Of a DNA stretch of 59,797 nucleotides, positions 1 through 7,578 are shown in pieces. The DNA is from Ruminobacter sp964520475 (GTDB lineage Bacteria > Pseudomonadota > Gammaproteobacteria > Enterobacterales > Succinivibrionaceae). Within the stretch, counting starts at the first letter, position 1. Every line of letters begins with the position of its first letter. The translations under genes were made by a program, and so were the position numbers. The notes below the pieces were generated by a model that was not told the DNA's origin, did no database searches, and worked only from the letters and a program-made list of their open reading frames with translations. The stretch is from assembly GCA_964520475.1 (NCBI GenBank), contig CAZFNS010000011.1, forward strand, positions 1 through 59,797, read 5' to 3'.

Positions 1-1214
1 GGGAGCCCGCGGCGGAGGAGATTTCCCCGGCTCCCGCGGAAGAACCGGAGAACGCGGAAACGGAAGAGGAAGAGTCCGGCGCTGCCACAGCGGAGAAAAT
101 TTCCCCGGCTTCCGAGGCGGGCCCGGAGAACGCCGAGGCGGAAGAGGAAGAGCCCGGCGCCGCGGCGGCACCCGTCGCGGAACCCGCTCCCGAAGAAATT
201 TCCCCGGTTTCCGCGGAAAAACCCGAGAACGCCGAGGCGGAAGAGGAAGAGCCCGGCGCCGCTCCGGCGGCGGTACCCGTTCCGGAGCCGGCGGCGGCGC
301 CGGCGGCCGGGACCGGGCCGCGGCCGGCGCTTTTGCTCGGACCCGCGCCCGGCAAAGCGATCCGGCCCGCCGGGAACGGCCCGGGGGACGCCGGGGCTCC
401 TCCCGGGAACCGCAAAAAGGTCTCGCTGATGGAAATGTTCCGGCTGATGTTCAGGATAAAGGGCGACAAGCCCGAGCCGGTTCCGGCGTTCAACGACGTC
501 GATCACCGCAGCGTTCCCATGGACCGGCTCGCGGCCGCGCTGAACCGGATCGACGCCGCCCGCCTCTCCCCGGAAGCCGCGAAACTGCTCGGCGAAGTGA
601 GGAGCGCGGTGACGGAGTCTCCCGGAACCCCGGAAGAGGTCATGGAGTGGCTGGGTTTCGTCGGGAACCCGCTCGCGGCCGAGGGGCGGCGCGCCCGGAT
701 CGTCAGGCGGTGGGCCCTGCTGCTCCTTTCCCTCAGGCTGCGGATGTCCGGAAAGGACGTATCCGGCTTTCCCTCGGCCGGGAAATGCCCCGGAGCGGAC
801 GTCGCAAGGGACGGATCCCTCATCGCCGGGAACCTCGAGCTCGTCCTCCAGCAGATAGAGCGGATGCAGATTCTGAGCGCCTCGGCCGACGAGTTCGGTC
901 TGCCGCCGTTCATCCCGCTGCCCCCGCTTTACCCGGAAGGACGCGAGGGCGGGCTGCGGATCCGGCGGGACGACCGGCCCGGCGGAGGGTGGAGGCTTAA
1001 TTTCACCTTCGATCCCCGGGATCTGGGCGCGGTGCGGATCCAGGCCGAGCTGTCCGGCAAAAACGTTAAAATCGGCATAACCGCCGAGAAATTCGAAACC
1101 CTGCGGCTGATTAACGGCGCCGCGGACCGGTACCGCGGCAGCCTCGGGGCGCGCGGGCTGACGGTGGAAGAACTGACCGCGCGCATGGGCACGGTTTATC
1201 CCCCCTCGGCGTGA
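1..1214 (+). CDS. FliK-type C-terminal domain protein, 5' truncated
   Basis: The reading frame is open from base 3 with no stop, so the gene begins before the window; about 403 residues are visible. The N-terminal third is low complexity, rich in Glu, Ala and Pro, with three copies of a 22-residue acidic repeat. The last ~80 residues, from GGGWRLNFTFDPRDLGAVRI to the end, look like the flagellar hook-length control (Flg_hook/FliK C-terminal) fold, with the usual LGxVRI start and a run ending in a short amphipathic helix. True FliK measures hook length and triggers the export-specificity switch at FlhB. No other flagellar gene is visible, and the next gene is a small FlhB-like protein; this FliK-like/FlhB-like pairing outside flagellar operons is known in gammaproteobacteria. 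The role is unknown. An internal ATG-type start at 333 is possible but unlikely because the repeat frame runs straight into it. Confidence 0.6.
   Translation, partial: EPAAEEISPAPAEEPENAETEEEESGAATAEKISPASEAGPENAEAEEEEPGAAAAPVAEPAPEEISPVSAEKPENAEAEEEEPGAAPAAVPVPEPAAAPAAGTGPRPALLLGPAPGKAIRPAGNGPGDAGAPPGNRKKVSLMEMFRLMFRIKGDKPEPVPAFNDVDHRSVPMDRLAAALNRIDAARLSPEAAKLLGEVRSAVTESPGTPEEVMEWLGFVGNPLAAEGRRARIVRRWALLLLSLRLRMSGKDVSGFPSAGKCPGADVARDGSLIAGNLELVLQQIERMQILSASADEFGLPPFIPLPPLYPEGREGGLRIRRDDRPGGGWRLNFTFDPRDLGAVRIQAELSGKNVKIGITAEKFETLRLINGAADRYRGSLGARGLTVEELTARMGTVYPPSA
21..263 (+). repeat. Three 22-codon acidic repeats in the FliK-like gene
   Basis: Units begin at 21, 99 and 198 and each encode ISP.....PENAE.EEEE.GAA. 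Units 2 and 3 share more than 30 identical consecutive bases, which suggests recent duplication. The spacers are Pro/Ala/Val-rich. Confidence 0.8.
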
Positions 1215-1240
1215 CCCGCGGGGCGGAAACGGAGAAGATT

Positions 1241-1459
1241 ATGGACGACGACAGGCGCGAACCGCCGGAAAGCGGGAACAGGGAAGGCGACGACATCGTC
1301 ATGATGGCCTCGGAACTCGGCTGCAGGCTGCACCCGAGCGCCGACGTCCCCGCAAACGGCGCGGAGAGCAGGCAGAAGAGAAACGCGGATCACGAGCTGT
1401 TCGGCCTCATCGTCGAAACCGTGCTGTTCGCGAAAAGACTTTCGGAAACCCGGGAATGA
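1241..1459 (+). CDS. Small FlhB C-terminal-like protein (EscU/YscU/FlhB switch family)
   Basis: A 72-residue protein. The ATG at 1241 has GGAG about ten bases upstream, which favours it over the in-frame GTG at 1211 that overlaps the previous stop. The core, DDIVMMASELGCRLHPSADV followed by a short polar stretch and a hydrophobic helix LFGLIVETVLFAKRL, matches the layout of stand-alone FlhB cytoplasmic-domain proteins (YlqH/FlhX type): an alpha/beta core ending in the helix that closes the switch domain. The NPTH autocleavage motif of full FlhB is absent, as in these short relatives. It follows the FliK-domain gene directly, so the two are probably co-translated and may interact. Function is unknown; the family call rests on pattern and context. 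Confidence 0.55.
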   Translation: MDDDRREPPESGNREGDDIVMMASELGCRLHPSADVPANGAESRQKRNADHELFGLIVETVLFAKRLSETRE

Positions 1460-1536
1460 CCGGGATCTTCCCCCGGGGCCCCGCCGGGGCGGTAACGCCC
1501 GCCGGGCCGCCCGGCCGCGGGTTTTGCGCCGGACAA

Positions 1537-1565
1537 TACTAATGCGGGGCAAAATAAAGTATAAT
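1537..1565 (+). promoter_or_regulatory. Sigma-70 promoter upstream of mlaA
   Basis: A perfect TATAAT lies at 1560-1565, about 35 bases before the mlaA ATG. The -35 region, TACTAA at 1537 with 17-base spacing, is weak. Confidence 0.55.
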
Positions 1566-1599
1566 GGGCTAGTTTGAACCTATTGTGCGGGTCGAGCGT

Positions 1600-2436
1600 A
1601 TGACATTGCTTAAGAACTCCATTTTCCTCACGGCCGCGGTCCTGGCCTGCGCGGCGCCCGGTCAGGCGCTCGCCTCGAGATCGTCCGTGAACATCCTCTC
1701 CCCGAGGAACACGGTGAACATCTCGAAGGACTACACCTACGGGTACAGTTATCTTCCCGGCGACGCCCTCGACGTTTACGAAACCCCGAACCGCAGCATC
1801 GGCTGGACGGTCAACTACGATTACCTGGACAAGTACATGCTCAGGCCGGTCACCGTGGCGTACGTTGACTATGTTCCCGAATTCATCAGAACGTGTCTTT
1901 CCAACGCGGTCCACAACCTCAGGGAAGTCAACAACACGGTGAACAATATGATCGTCGGCGAGCCGGTCGACAGCGGGATCAGCCTGCTGCGCTTCGGCAT
2001 CAACTCGACCGTCGGTCTGGCCGGGTGCATCGACGTCGCGAAGTACATGGGCCTCGAGAGAAAGCGCATGTCGATGGACACCGTCCTCGGCAGGTGGGGC
2101 GTCGATCAGGGCGCCTACCTGGTGATCCCGGGACTGGGCGTCGGCACGTACCGCAGCTTCATCGGCAGCGCCGTGGACACCGTTTATTTCCCCTACACCT
2201 ACCTTCCCTTCTGGGCGGACGCCATCCTGTGGGGTGTCAACGCCGTGGATTCCCGCTCGGCCATGCTCGATCAGGACGAGGTCCTCGCGAATTCGCTGGA
2301 TCCCTACATCCAGGCCAGGGATTTCTACCTGATGTACCAGGAAGGACTGGTTTCCGGCAAGGACGCCGCCGCGGCGGCGGACGCCGGAGAGGATGACGAA
2401 AATCTCGAAGAGTACTTGGACGAAATAGACAATTAG
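1600..2436 (+). CDS. mlaA: MlaA/VacJ family outer-membrane lipid-asymmetry protein
   Basis: 278 residues from the ATG at 1600 (a GTG at 1585 is in frame but has no better ribosome site). MlaA removes misplaced phospholipid from the outer leaflet of the outer membrane and passes it to the periplasmic MlaC shuttle. Family features visible here are a signal sequence, YMLRPVTVAYVDYVPEFIRT, a segment matching the LRFGINSTVGLAGCIDVA core, the GRWGVDQGAYLVIPGLG loop, and the DPYIQARDFYL end. The signal region offers both a lipobox-like VLAC and an ALA-S type I site, so lipidation is uncertain. The tail is acidic (EDDENLEEYLDEIDN). No mlaFEDCB genes are nearby. The tyrA gene starts five bases after the stop, so they are probably co-transcribed. 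Confidence 0.88.
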   Translation: MTLLKNSIFLTAAVLACAAPGQALASRSSVNILSPRNTVNISKDYTYGYSYLPGDALDVYETPNRSIGWTVNYDYLDKYMLRPVTVAYVDYVPEFIRTCLSNAVHNLREVNNTVNNMIVGEPVDSGISLLRFGINSTVGLAGCIDVAKYMGLERKRMSMDTVLGRWGVDQGAYLVIPGLGVGTYRSFIGSAVDTVYFPYTYLPFWADAILWGVNAVDSRSAMLDQDEVLANSLDPYIQARDFYLMYQEGLVSGKDAAAAADAGEDDENLEEYLDEIDN

Positions 2437-2441
2437 CGCGT

Positions 2442-3566
2442 ATGAGCACCGGTTTGGATGAAATCAGAGCCCGGATAGACGAAAACGACCGGGAACTTCT
2501 GCGGGTCCTGCGCAACCGTCTGGATCTGGTCAGGGAAGTCGGCCACATCAAGAGCAGGGACGGCACCCCCGTGTACGTCCCGGAAAGGGAAAGCAGTCTC
2601 CTGGACAGGCGCCGCCGGGAAGCCGGGGAACTGGGGATCAGCCCCGATCTGGTCGAGGACGTGCTGAGGCGCGTCATGCGCGAGTCGTACGGCGCCGAGC
2701 GCGGCGCGGGCTTCAAGCGCCTCAACGAGTCCGTCGACAAGATCGCGATCATAGGCGGCCGCGGCGGCATCGGCCGGATTTTCACCGCCCTGTTCCGGGC
2801 GTCTGGATACACCGTCGAGGTGATGGGGCGCCGGGACTGGGACCGGGCCCCCGGGCTGCTGAAAGGGGCGGGTCTCGTGATCGTCAGCGTGCCCATCGAC
2901 GTGACGCGTGAGGTCATTTACAAGCTTAAGGGGCTCATCGGCCCGGACTGCGTGCTGGCCGATTTCACCTCGGTCAAGACGGGCCCCACGGAGGCGATGC
3001 TGGAGGTCCACGACGGGCCCGTGCTCGGGCTCCATCCCATGTTCGGGCCGGACATTCCCGGCATGGCCAAGCAGATTATAATTTCGACCGGCGGGCGCTA
3101 TCCCGAGAAATCCGCCTGGGTGCTGGACCAGATGACGCTCTGGGGCGCCAAGATCAAGACGTCCACCCCCCGGGAGCACGACGAGGCGATGGGCTACATC
3201 CAGGCGCTCAGGCATTTCACCACGTTCGGGTACGGGGCCTTCCTCGCGGAGGAGCACCCGGATCTGCGCGCGCTCATGGAACTCAGCTCCCCCATTTACC
3301 GGATGGAACTGATGATGGTGGGGCGCCTCTTCGCCCAGGATCCCGCGCTGTACGCGGACATCATCATGTCCTGCGGGCAGAATCTCGACATCATCGGGCG
3401 CTACTGCGCCGAGATGGCCAAGGCCGTCGAAATAATCGGGAAGGGCGATCGCGACGCCTTTATCGCGTCTTTCATGAAGACGCGGGAGTTTTTCGGGCCG
3501 CTCGCCGACGGTTTCATGGCCGAAAGCAGGGATCTGATCGCGAAAATGCACGACTCCAAGGTTTGA
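2442..3566 (+). CDS. tyrA: Chorismate mutase / prephenate dehydrogenase (T-protein)
   Basis: 374 residues, the normal length for the fused enterobacterial-type TyrA. Residues ~1-90 are an AroQ chorismate mutase (IRARIDENDRELLRVLRNRL, then VGHIKSR and a helical ERE segment). Residues ~100-374 are the NAD-dependent prephenate dehydrogenase, opening with the Rossmann motif IAIIGGRGGIGRIF and containing VLGLHPMFGPD with its conserved His. It converts chorismate to prephenate and then to 4-hydroxyphenylpyruvate for tyrosine. Chorismate mutase fused to the dehydrogenase is typical of gammaproteobacteria. No TyrR box or leader peptide was seen; the gene seems to be driven from the mlaA promoter. Confidence 0.95.
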   Translation: MSTGLDEIRARIDENDRELLRVLRNRLDLVREVGHIKSRDGTPVYVPERESSLLDRRRREAGELGISPDLVEDVLRRVMRESYGAERGAGFKRLNESVDKIAIIGGRGGIGRIFTALFRASGYTVEVMGRRDWDRAPGLLKGAGLVIVSVPIDVTREVIYKLKGLIGPDCVLADFTSVKTGPTEAMLEVHDGPVLGLHPMFGPDIPGMAKQIIISTGGRYPEKSAWVLDQMTLWGAKIKTSTPREHDEAMGYIQALRHFTTFGYGAFLAEEHPDLRALMELSSPIYRMELMMVGRLFAQDPALYADIIMSCGQNLDIIGRYCAEMAKAVEIIGKGDRDAFIASFMKTREFFGPLADGFMAESRDLIAKMHDSKV

Positions 3567-3630
3567 AGCCGGGGCGCGGGCGTCTCCCGCGCGGCGTTTG
3601 TTTGAATTTAACGGCAGTTCAGGGGGCAAC

Positions 3631-4989
3631 ATGGGAATTACCTCGAAAATCATCATAACCGCGGCGGCCGCGGTCGTCACGGTGGCCGTGGCCGCCAAAC
3701 CGGCTTCGGCCTACTTCGGCCAGACCTACTACGAAAAGCAGCTCAACCGCCTGAGCGAGCATGACAATTTTTCGTACCGCAACGTCGAAAAGAGCTTCGG
3801 CTCCAGAAAGGACGTCATCACGGTGGTGCAGGACGCCAACGGCATCCGGAGCGAGTTCGTGTTCAACGTGAGCACCGAATTCGCCTTCGGCGGCTTCAAA
3901 TCCGACTTCAACGTCGACTATAACGCGAGCAAATTCACGATCCTCGACGACGCCGTGAAAATAAAAGAGTTCCCGCAGAACAGCGGAACCGTCGATTTCA
4001 CGTACGCCGGGGCCAGGGCGGTGATCGAGTTCAAAAACGATCCCGTCGAGTTCACCTTCCGCAACTTCGCGCGGGAAGTCGACTGCCGGGCCGGCAAGTC
4101 GGCCGTGACCGTCGAATTCAACGAAGAGCAGCTGCACCGGGACAGCGAAAAGGCGCTCGAGTATTTCGCCGCCGGGGCCGACCCGATGAAGCAGAAGGCC
4201 GTCCTGGAGTCGATTAATTGCGGCGACGGCCTCTTCGCCGTGGATCTGAAGAATCTGACCGTGGATTCCGAAATGATCACCCTGGATTTCGTTCCCTCCG
4301 CGAAGACGACTTTCGAAAACCTCAATCTGTTCATTCCCGGCAACATCCAGCTTTCTTCGGGCCGGGTGAGCGCGGGTCTCGACATCGCCCGCGAGAAGGG
4401 CGGAGACCGGAACACGCTGAGCCTGAGTCTGGCTCTCGACAGGGCCGAGCTGGCCGACAGCCCGGACGGCGCCGGCGGTGAGGCCCCGGAAGACGAAGCC
4501 CCGGGGGACGACGTCGAGGTTCCCGTGACGGAGAGCAAAGCGCCGCTCGGCAAGACGTCCTTCAGCAAAGCCGATTTCTCCCTCACCCTGAACAAGCTCA
4601 CCGACGAATACCTGGAGAAGGTTTACAGCGGCTACGCGCTGGAGTCTCCCCTGGGCGAGGCCGCCAAACTCGACAACATCGACGTGGAGGCGGCGGTGAA
4701 TCTCGCCGAGGAGCACGGCAGCTTCTCCTTCGACGGAGCCCTGCAGTCCTCCAAGCGCTCTTTCGCCGACCTGAGGTTCAACATCGGCGTCTCCGCCGAG
4801 CAGGAGCTGGTGCGGTTCATCGACCGGACCTTCGCGGGCGACGTGGAGTCGGAGATAATCGAGCCGCTGGTCAAACGCAAGTACATCAGCCTGAAGAACG
4901 GCAAGTACTCGACCAGGGTCTCCTGCGACCGGTTCCCGTTCATCATGGCGAACGGCAAGCTTCTGGATCTGCGCGATCTGAATTTTTAA
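3631..4989 (+). CDS. DUF945 (YdgA-like) exported protein
   Basis: 452 residues from the ATG at 3631, which has AGGGGG just upstream; an earlier in-frame TTG at 3598 is less likely. An N-terminal hydrophobic segment (IIITAAAAVVTVAVAAKPASA) is a signal peptide or anchor. After it comes YFGQTYYEKQLNRL, and the C-terminus ends in NGKYSTRVSCDRFPF..NGKLLDLRDLNF, resembling the closing strand of E. coli YdgA. Between lies a long beta-rich region with an acidic Pro/Glu insert (GEAPEDEAPGDDVEV). YdgA-type proteins are periplasmic or inner-membrane and poorly understood. The family call is moderate; length and ends fit, the middle is divergent. It lies 64 bases after tyrA and is followed by a strong terminator. 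Confidence 0.55.
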   Translation: MGITSKIIITAAAAVVTVAVAAKPASAYFGQTYYEKQLNRLSEHDNFSYRNVEKSFGSRKDVITVVQDANGIRSEFVFNVSTEFAFGGFKSDFNVDYNASKFTILDDAVKIKEFPQNSGTVDFTYAGARAVIEFKNDPVEFTFRNFAREVDCRAGKSAVTVEFNEEQLHRDSEKALEYFAAGADPMKQKAVLESINCGDGLFAVDLKNLTVDSEMITLDFVPSAKTTFENLNLFIPGNIQLSSGRVSAGLDIAREKGGDRNTLSLSLALDRAELADSPDGAGGEAPEDEAPGDDVEVPVTESKAPLGKTSFSKADFSLTLNKLTDEYLEKVYSGYALESPLGEAAKLDNIDVEAAVNLAEEHGSFSFDGALQSSKRSFADLRFNIGVSAEQELVRFIDRTFAGDVESEIIEPLVKRKYISLKNGKYSTRVSCDRFPFIMANGKLLDLRDLNF

Positions 4990-5030
4990 CCCGGGTCCCG
5001 GGCGCGCCGCGCGGCGCGAGGCGATGAAAA

Positions 5031-5067
5031 CGGAAAAGAGGAAAAACGGCGTTTTTCCTCTTTTTCT
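5031..5067. terminator. Bidirectional intrinsic terminator
   Basis: A perfect ten-base stem (GAGGAAAAAC / GTTTTTCCTC, loop GGC, 5038-5060) is followed by a T-run and preceded by an A-run. It sits between the convergent DUF945 gene and the minus-strand gene ending at 5102. Confidence 0.85.
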
Positions 5068-5101
5068 TCGCTTGCGTCTTCCCGCGGGAGCGGGGCGCCG
5101 G

Positions 5102-5971
5102 TCACTCGCTCGGGGCCGGCTCGGGTTTCTTTTCGCCGTTCCTTTTGAAGTAGCAGCAGGATCCGTGCGGATTCACCGCGTGGTAGAAGACAATCAGCGA
5201 CAGTTCCACCAGGAGTCCCAGGACGGCCGCCATGTACGACCGGTAGACGATCGTGAGGTGCGCGATCAGGGGGAATAACAGCAGCATGATGATCCAGATG
5301 CACAGGCGCTGAACCACTCTTCTCGCGATGTTGGGGGATATTATGCGGATCCGTTCCTGCGGGATTTCGATATGCCCGGAGGCGGGTTTTTCGCCAGGGG
5401 AGGGCGCGTCCGCCGCGTCCCGGGCCGCGGCCGGCTTTTCCGGCTGGTCCGTTCCCCCGCCGTTATCCGGGCCGGCGGCGCCGTCCGGTCCGACGCCCGA
5501 GGCGATGACCGGCACCCCGGTGAATATATAGAGCAGCTGGTTGGACAGCGCCGGGAAATACGTCCTCACCTTGACGTCGATCACCGCGGTGCAGCCGGAC
5601 TCGCGGGTGAGATCCGCCAGCATTTCCAGAGCCTCGTCCCGCGACCGGCTTTCGGAGCAGATATGGTACGATTTGCACTGCTCCAGGATTTTAAGGCCGA
5701 AGATTTCGCGGGGAAGGACGAGGCGCACGCCTTTTATCTCCCCGGGGATTTTGAAGTTCTCGGATTTCCGGACGGCCGCGAGCTTCCTGAACGGGTTTCT
5801 TTTGCGGTTCTCGGCGGCGCCGAGGGGATCGAAGGTCACTTCGTCCAGGACGGAAATTTTCAGATTGGCGCTGTAGTCTTCGGAAGAAAAGTAATAGCGC
5901 TCATTGTCGTAGCCGATAATGACGCCGTATTTCTTTCCTTCGGGCAGCCTGACCGCGATACCCTGTGCCAT
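5102..5971 (-). CDS. Membrane protein with cold-shock-like N-terminus and YbjQ-like middle
   Basis: 289 residues. Residues ~1-70 resemble a cold-shock OB fold: a KKYGVI strand in place of KGYGFI, then YYFSSEDYSA, LDEVTFD and a basic run before LAAV. Residues ~85-160 (REIFGLKILEQ, EALEMLADLTRESGCTAVID) recall the heavy-metal-binding/YbjQ fold, where a helix precedes a GADAVIGV-type strand. A Pro/Ala/Gly/Asp-rich linker follows, then two transmembrane helices at ~222-243 and ~247-266 and a short basic tail. I do not recognise a named family for the whole protein. Its promoter at 6164-6192 leaves a 5' untranslated region of about 185 bases. It converges on the gene before it and stands alone. 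Domain assignments are by eye. Confidence 0.6.
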   Translation of the reverse strand: MAQGIAVRLPEGKKYGVIIGYDNERYYFSSEDYSANLKISVLDEVTFDPLGAAENRKRNPFRKLAAVRKSENFKIPGEIKGVRLVLPREIFGLKILEQCKSYHICSESRSRDEALEMLADLTRESGCTAVIDVKVRTYFPALSNQLLYIFTGVPVIASGVGPDGAAGPDNGGGTDQPEKPAAARDAADAPSPGEKPASGHIEIPQERIRIISPNIARRVVQRLCIWIIMLLLFPLIAHLTIVYRSYMAAVLGLLVELSLIVFYHAVNPHGSCCYFKRNGEKKPEPAPSE

Positions 5972-6163
5972 AATAATCCTGCAAAATCAAACGGAACCGC
6001 GGGCGCGCGGCCGTGTCCGGACGCGGCGCGGATCTTTCCGGCCGCCGCGGTTAAGCGCCGCCGGAGCGCAACGTTCAAAACAAAATCTTCGGGGAAGCGG
6101 ACGAGCCGAACCGGGCGGCGCCGGAAGATCCGGCGGAACCGCGGGGCGCGGCCCGTTATTGAG

Positions 6164-6192
6164 GTATACAACCATACCCCCGTCTTTGTCAA
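6164..6192 (-). promoter_or_regulatory. Strong minus-strand sigma-70 promoter with dyad over the -10
   Basis: On the minus strand TTGACA (6192-6187) is followed by exactly 17 bases and GTATAC (6169-6164). The -10 lies inside a dyad GGTAT-6-ATACC. It reads toward the gene starting at 5971. Confidence 0.7.
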
Positions 6193-6296
6193 GTTTTTAG
6201 AGCCCGCAATCGGCCCCTCCCCAAAGAAGGGCGCGCCGGAAAACGCGGCCGCGAAAAATTTCCGGCGCAACGGAGATCCTGTTCCGCGCAAATAAA

Positions 6297-6326
6297 TTAC
6301 TAACCCGGCCCCGGGCGTATTATAAT
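6297..6326 (+). promoter_or_regulatory. Probable htpX promoter
   Basis: Perfect TATAAT at 6321-6326, about 115 bases before the htpX ATG. The -35 candidate TTACTA at 6297 has 18-base spacing and is weak. Confidence 0.45.
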
Positions 6327-6441
6327 TTTTTTCGGGGATCGGACCGTTTTCCGGCGGGACTTCGGGCGTCCAGCGGGGCGGTTCCCCGATTTTTCCGCGG
6401 CGCGCCGCCCGGACCGATGTGCATTTTTCGGGGGATTTCAA

Positions 6442-7338
6442 ATGTTTTTAAGATTGTTTCTGTATTTTCTCACCGTGATCGCGATTCTGATCGTGGGCAC
6501 CGCGGCCATATGGATTTGCTGCGGGGCCCTGGGGGTTCCGCTCAGCGGCCGCGATCTGGCGGTCAGCGTCGTGTCCATGTCGGTTCTGGGCATCGGGGGA
6601 TCGCTCGTCGGGCTGTTCTCGTCCAAAGCCATGGTGACCAAGAGCATGCACGTGCAGGTGATCCGGGAGCCGGCCAACGAGGGCGAGAAGTGGCTGGTCG
6701 GCACCATCGCGAACCTGGCGGAGAAAAAGGGCGTGAAAATGCCCGACGTGGGCATTTACGATTCGCCCGACATGAACGCCTTCGCCACGGGCTGGAACCG
6801 AGACGCGGCCCTCGTCGCCGTGTCCACCGGGCTTCTGCAGAACATGAGCACCAGGCAGGTGGAAGCCGTGCTCGGCCACGAGATGTCCCACGTCGACAAC
6901 GGCGACATGGTCACCATGTCCCTGATCCAGGGAGTCGTCAATACGTTCGTGCTGGTTCTTTCCAGCGTGGTGGCCACGGTTCTCTCCGCGCTCATCTCGA
7001 ATTCCGACGACCGGCGCGGCCGGGGCATCGGCGGCAGAATGCTCGACAACACCCTGTTTTACGTCATGCAGCTTCTTTTCGGGTTCCTCGGCACCATGGT
7101 GGTGATGTGGTTCTCGCGCTGGCGCGAGTACCGGGCCGACGCCGGTTCCGCCGAGGTGCTCGGATCGGAGAACATGATCTCCGCCCTCGAGGCCCTCAAA
7201 GGCAACGGCAGGACGAACCCCTCCGACAGCAGGACGGTCAACGCGCTCTGCATCAGCGCCGCGGACATCGGCTCGCTGTTCATGTCGCACCCGCCCCTAG
7301 ACGACCGGATCCGGGCGCTGCGGAAACTCGGCAGGTAG
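6442..7338 (+). CDS. htpX: Membrane zinc protease HtpX
   Basis: 298 residues, close to the E. coli length of about 293. HtpX is an inner-membrane M48 metalloprotease that, with FtsH, degrades misfolded membrane proteins. Two N-terminal transmembrane helices (residues ~4-25 and ~38-56) precede the cytoplasmic catalytic segment with zinc motif HEMSH and the downstream third ligand in EYRADAGSAEVLG. Two further hydrophobic segments follow the HExxH. The end, FMSHPPLDDRIRALRKLG, is diagnostic of the family. The start is supported by GGGGA upstream. In many gammaproteobacteria htpX is under Cpx envelope-stress control; I could not identify a CpxR site here. It stands as its own unit, ending in a terminator. 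Confidence 0.96.
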   Translation: MFLRLFLYFLTVIAILIVGTAAIWICCGALGVPLSGRDLAVSVVSMSVLGIGGSLVGLFSSKAMVTKSMHVQVIREPANEGEKWLVGTIANLAEKKGVKMPDVGIYDSPDMNAFATGWNRDAALVAVSTGLLQNMSTRQVEAVLGHEMSHVDNGDMVTMSLIQGVVNTFVLVLSSVVATVLSALISNSDDRRGRGIGGRMLDNTLFYVMQLLFGFLGTMVVMWFSRWREYRADAGSAEVLGSENMISALEALKGNGRTNPSDSRTVNALCISAADIGSLFMSHPPLDDRIRALRKLGR

Positions 7339-7354
7339 TTCCCGACAGACGGGA

Positions 7355-7391
7355 AAAGCGCGGCGGGAGCCTTCTCCCGCCGCGCTTTTTT
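7355..7391 (+). terminator. Intrinsic terminator after htpX
   Basis: Twelve-base GC stem GCGCGGCGGGAG / CTCCCGCCGCGC (7358-7369 and 7374-7385), then six Ts. Confidence 0.9.
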
Positions 7392-7399
7392 GCGCTCCG

Positions 7400-7436
7400 C
7401 GGGAAAAACGGTATAATATATATACTGTTTTTCCCG
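7400..7436. promoter_or_regulatory. Near-perfect palindrome containing a TATAAT box
   Basis: Two 16-base arms (7400-7415 and 7421-7436) differ at one position and are separated by ATATA. TATAAT lies at 7412-7417, in the left arm. It could be an operator over the promoter of the next gene; as RNA the same arms would also form an AT-rich terminator-like hairpin. Confidence 0.6.
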
Positions 7437-7578
7437 TTCCGGTTCGAAAAACTTGTACAAATAAAAAATGTGTGTATTATACGGGTACGGCGCGGGCCGG
7501 GGTCCCGGGAACGGGCCCCCGGCTCCCGCGGAAACGACGATTTTAAGCGGCGCGATTTTTTTGCCGACGGAGTTTGAA

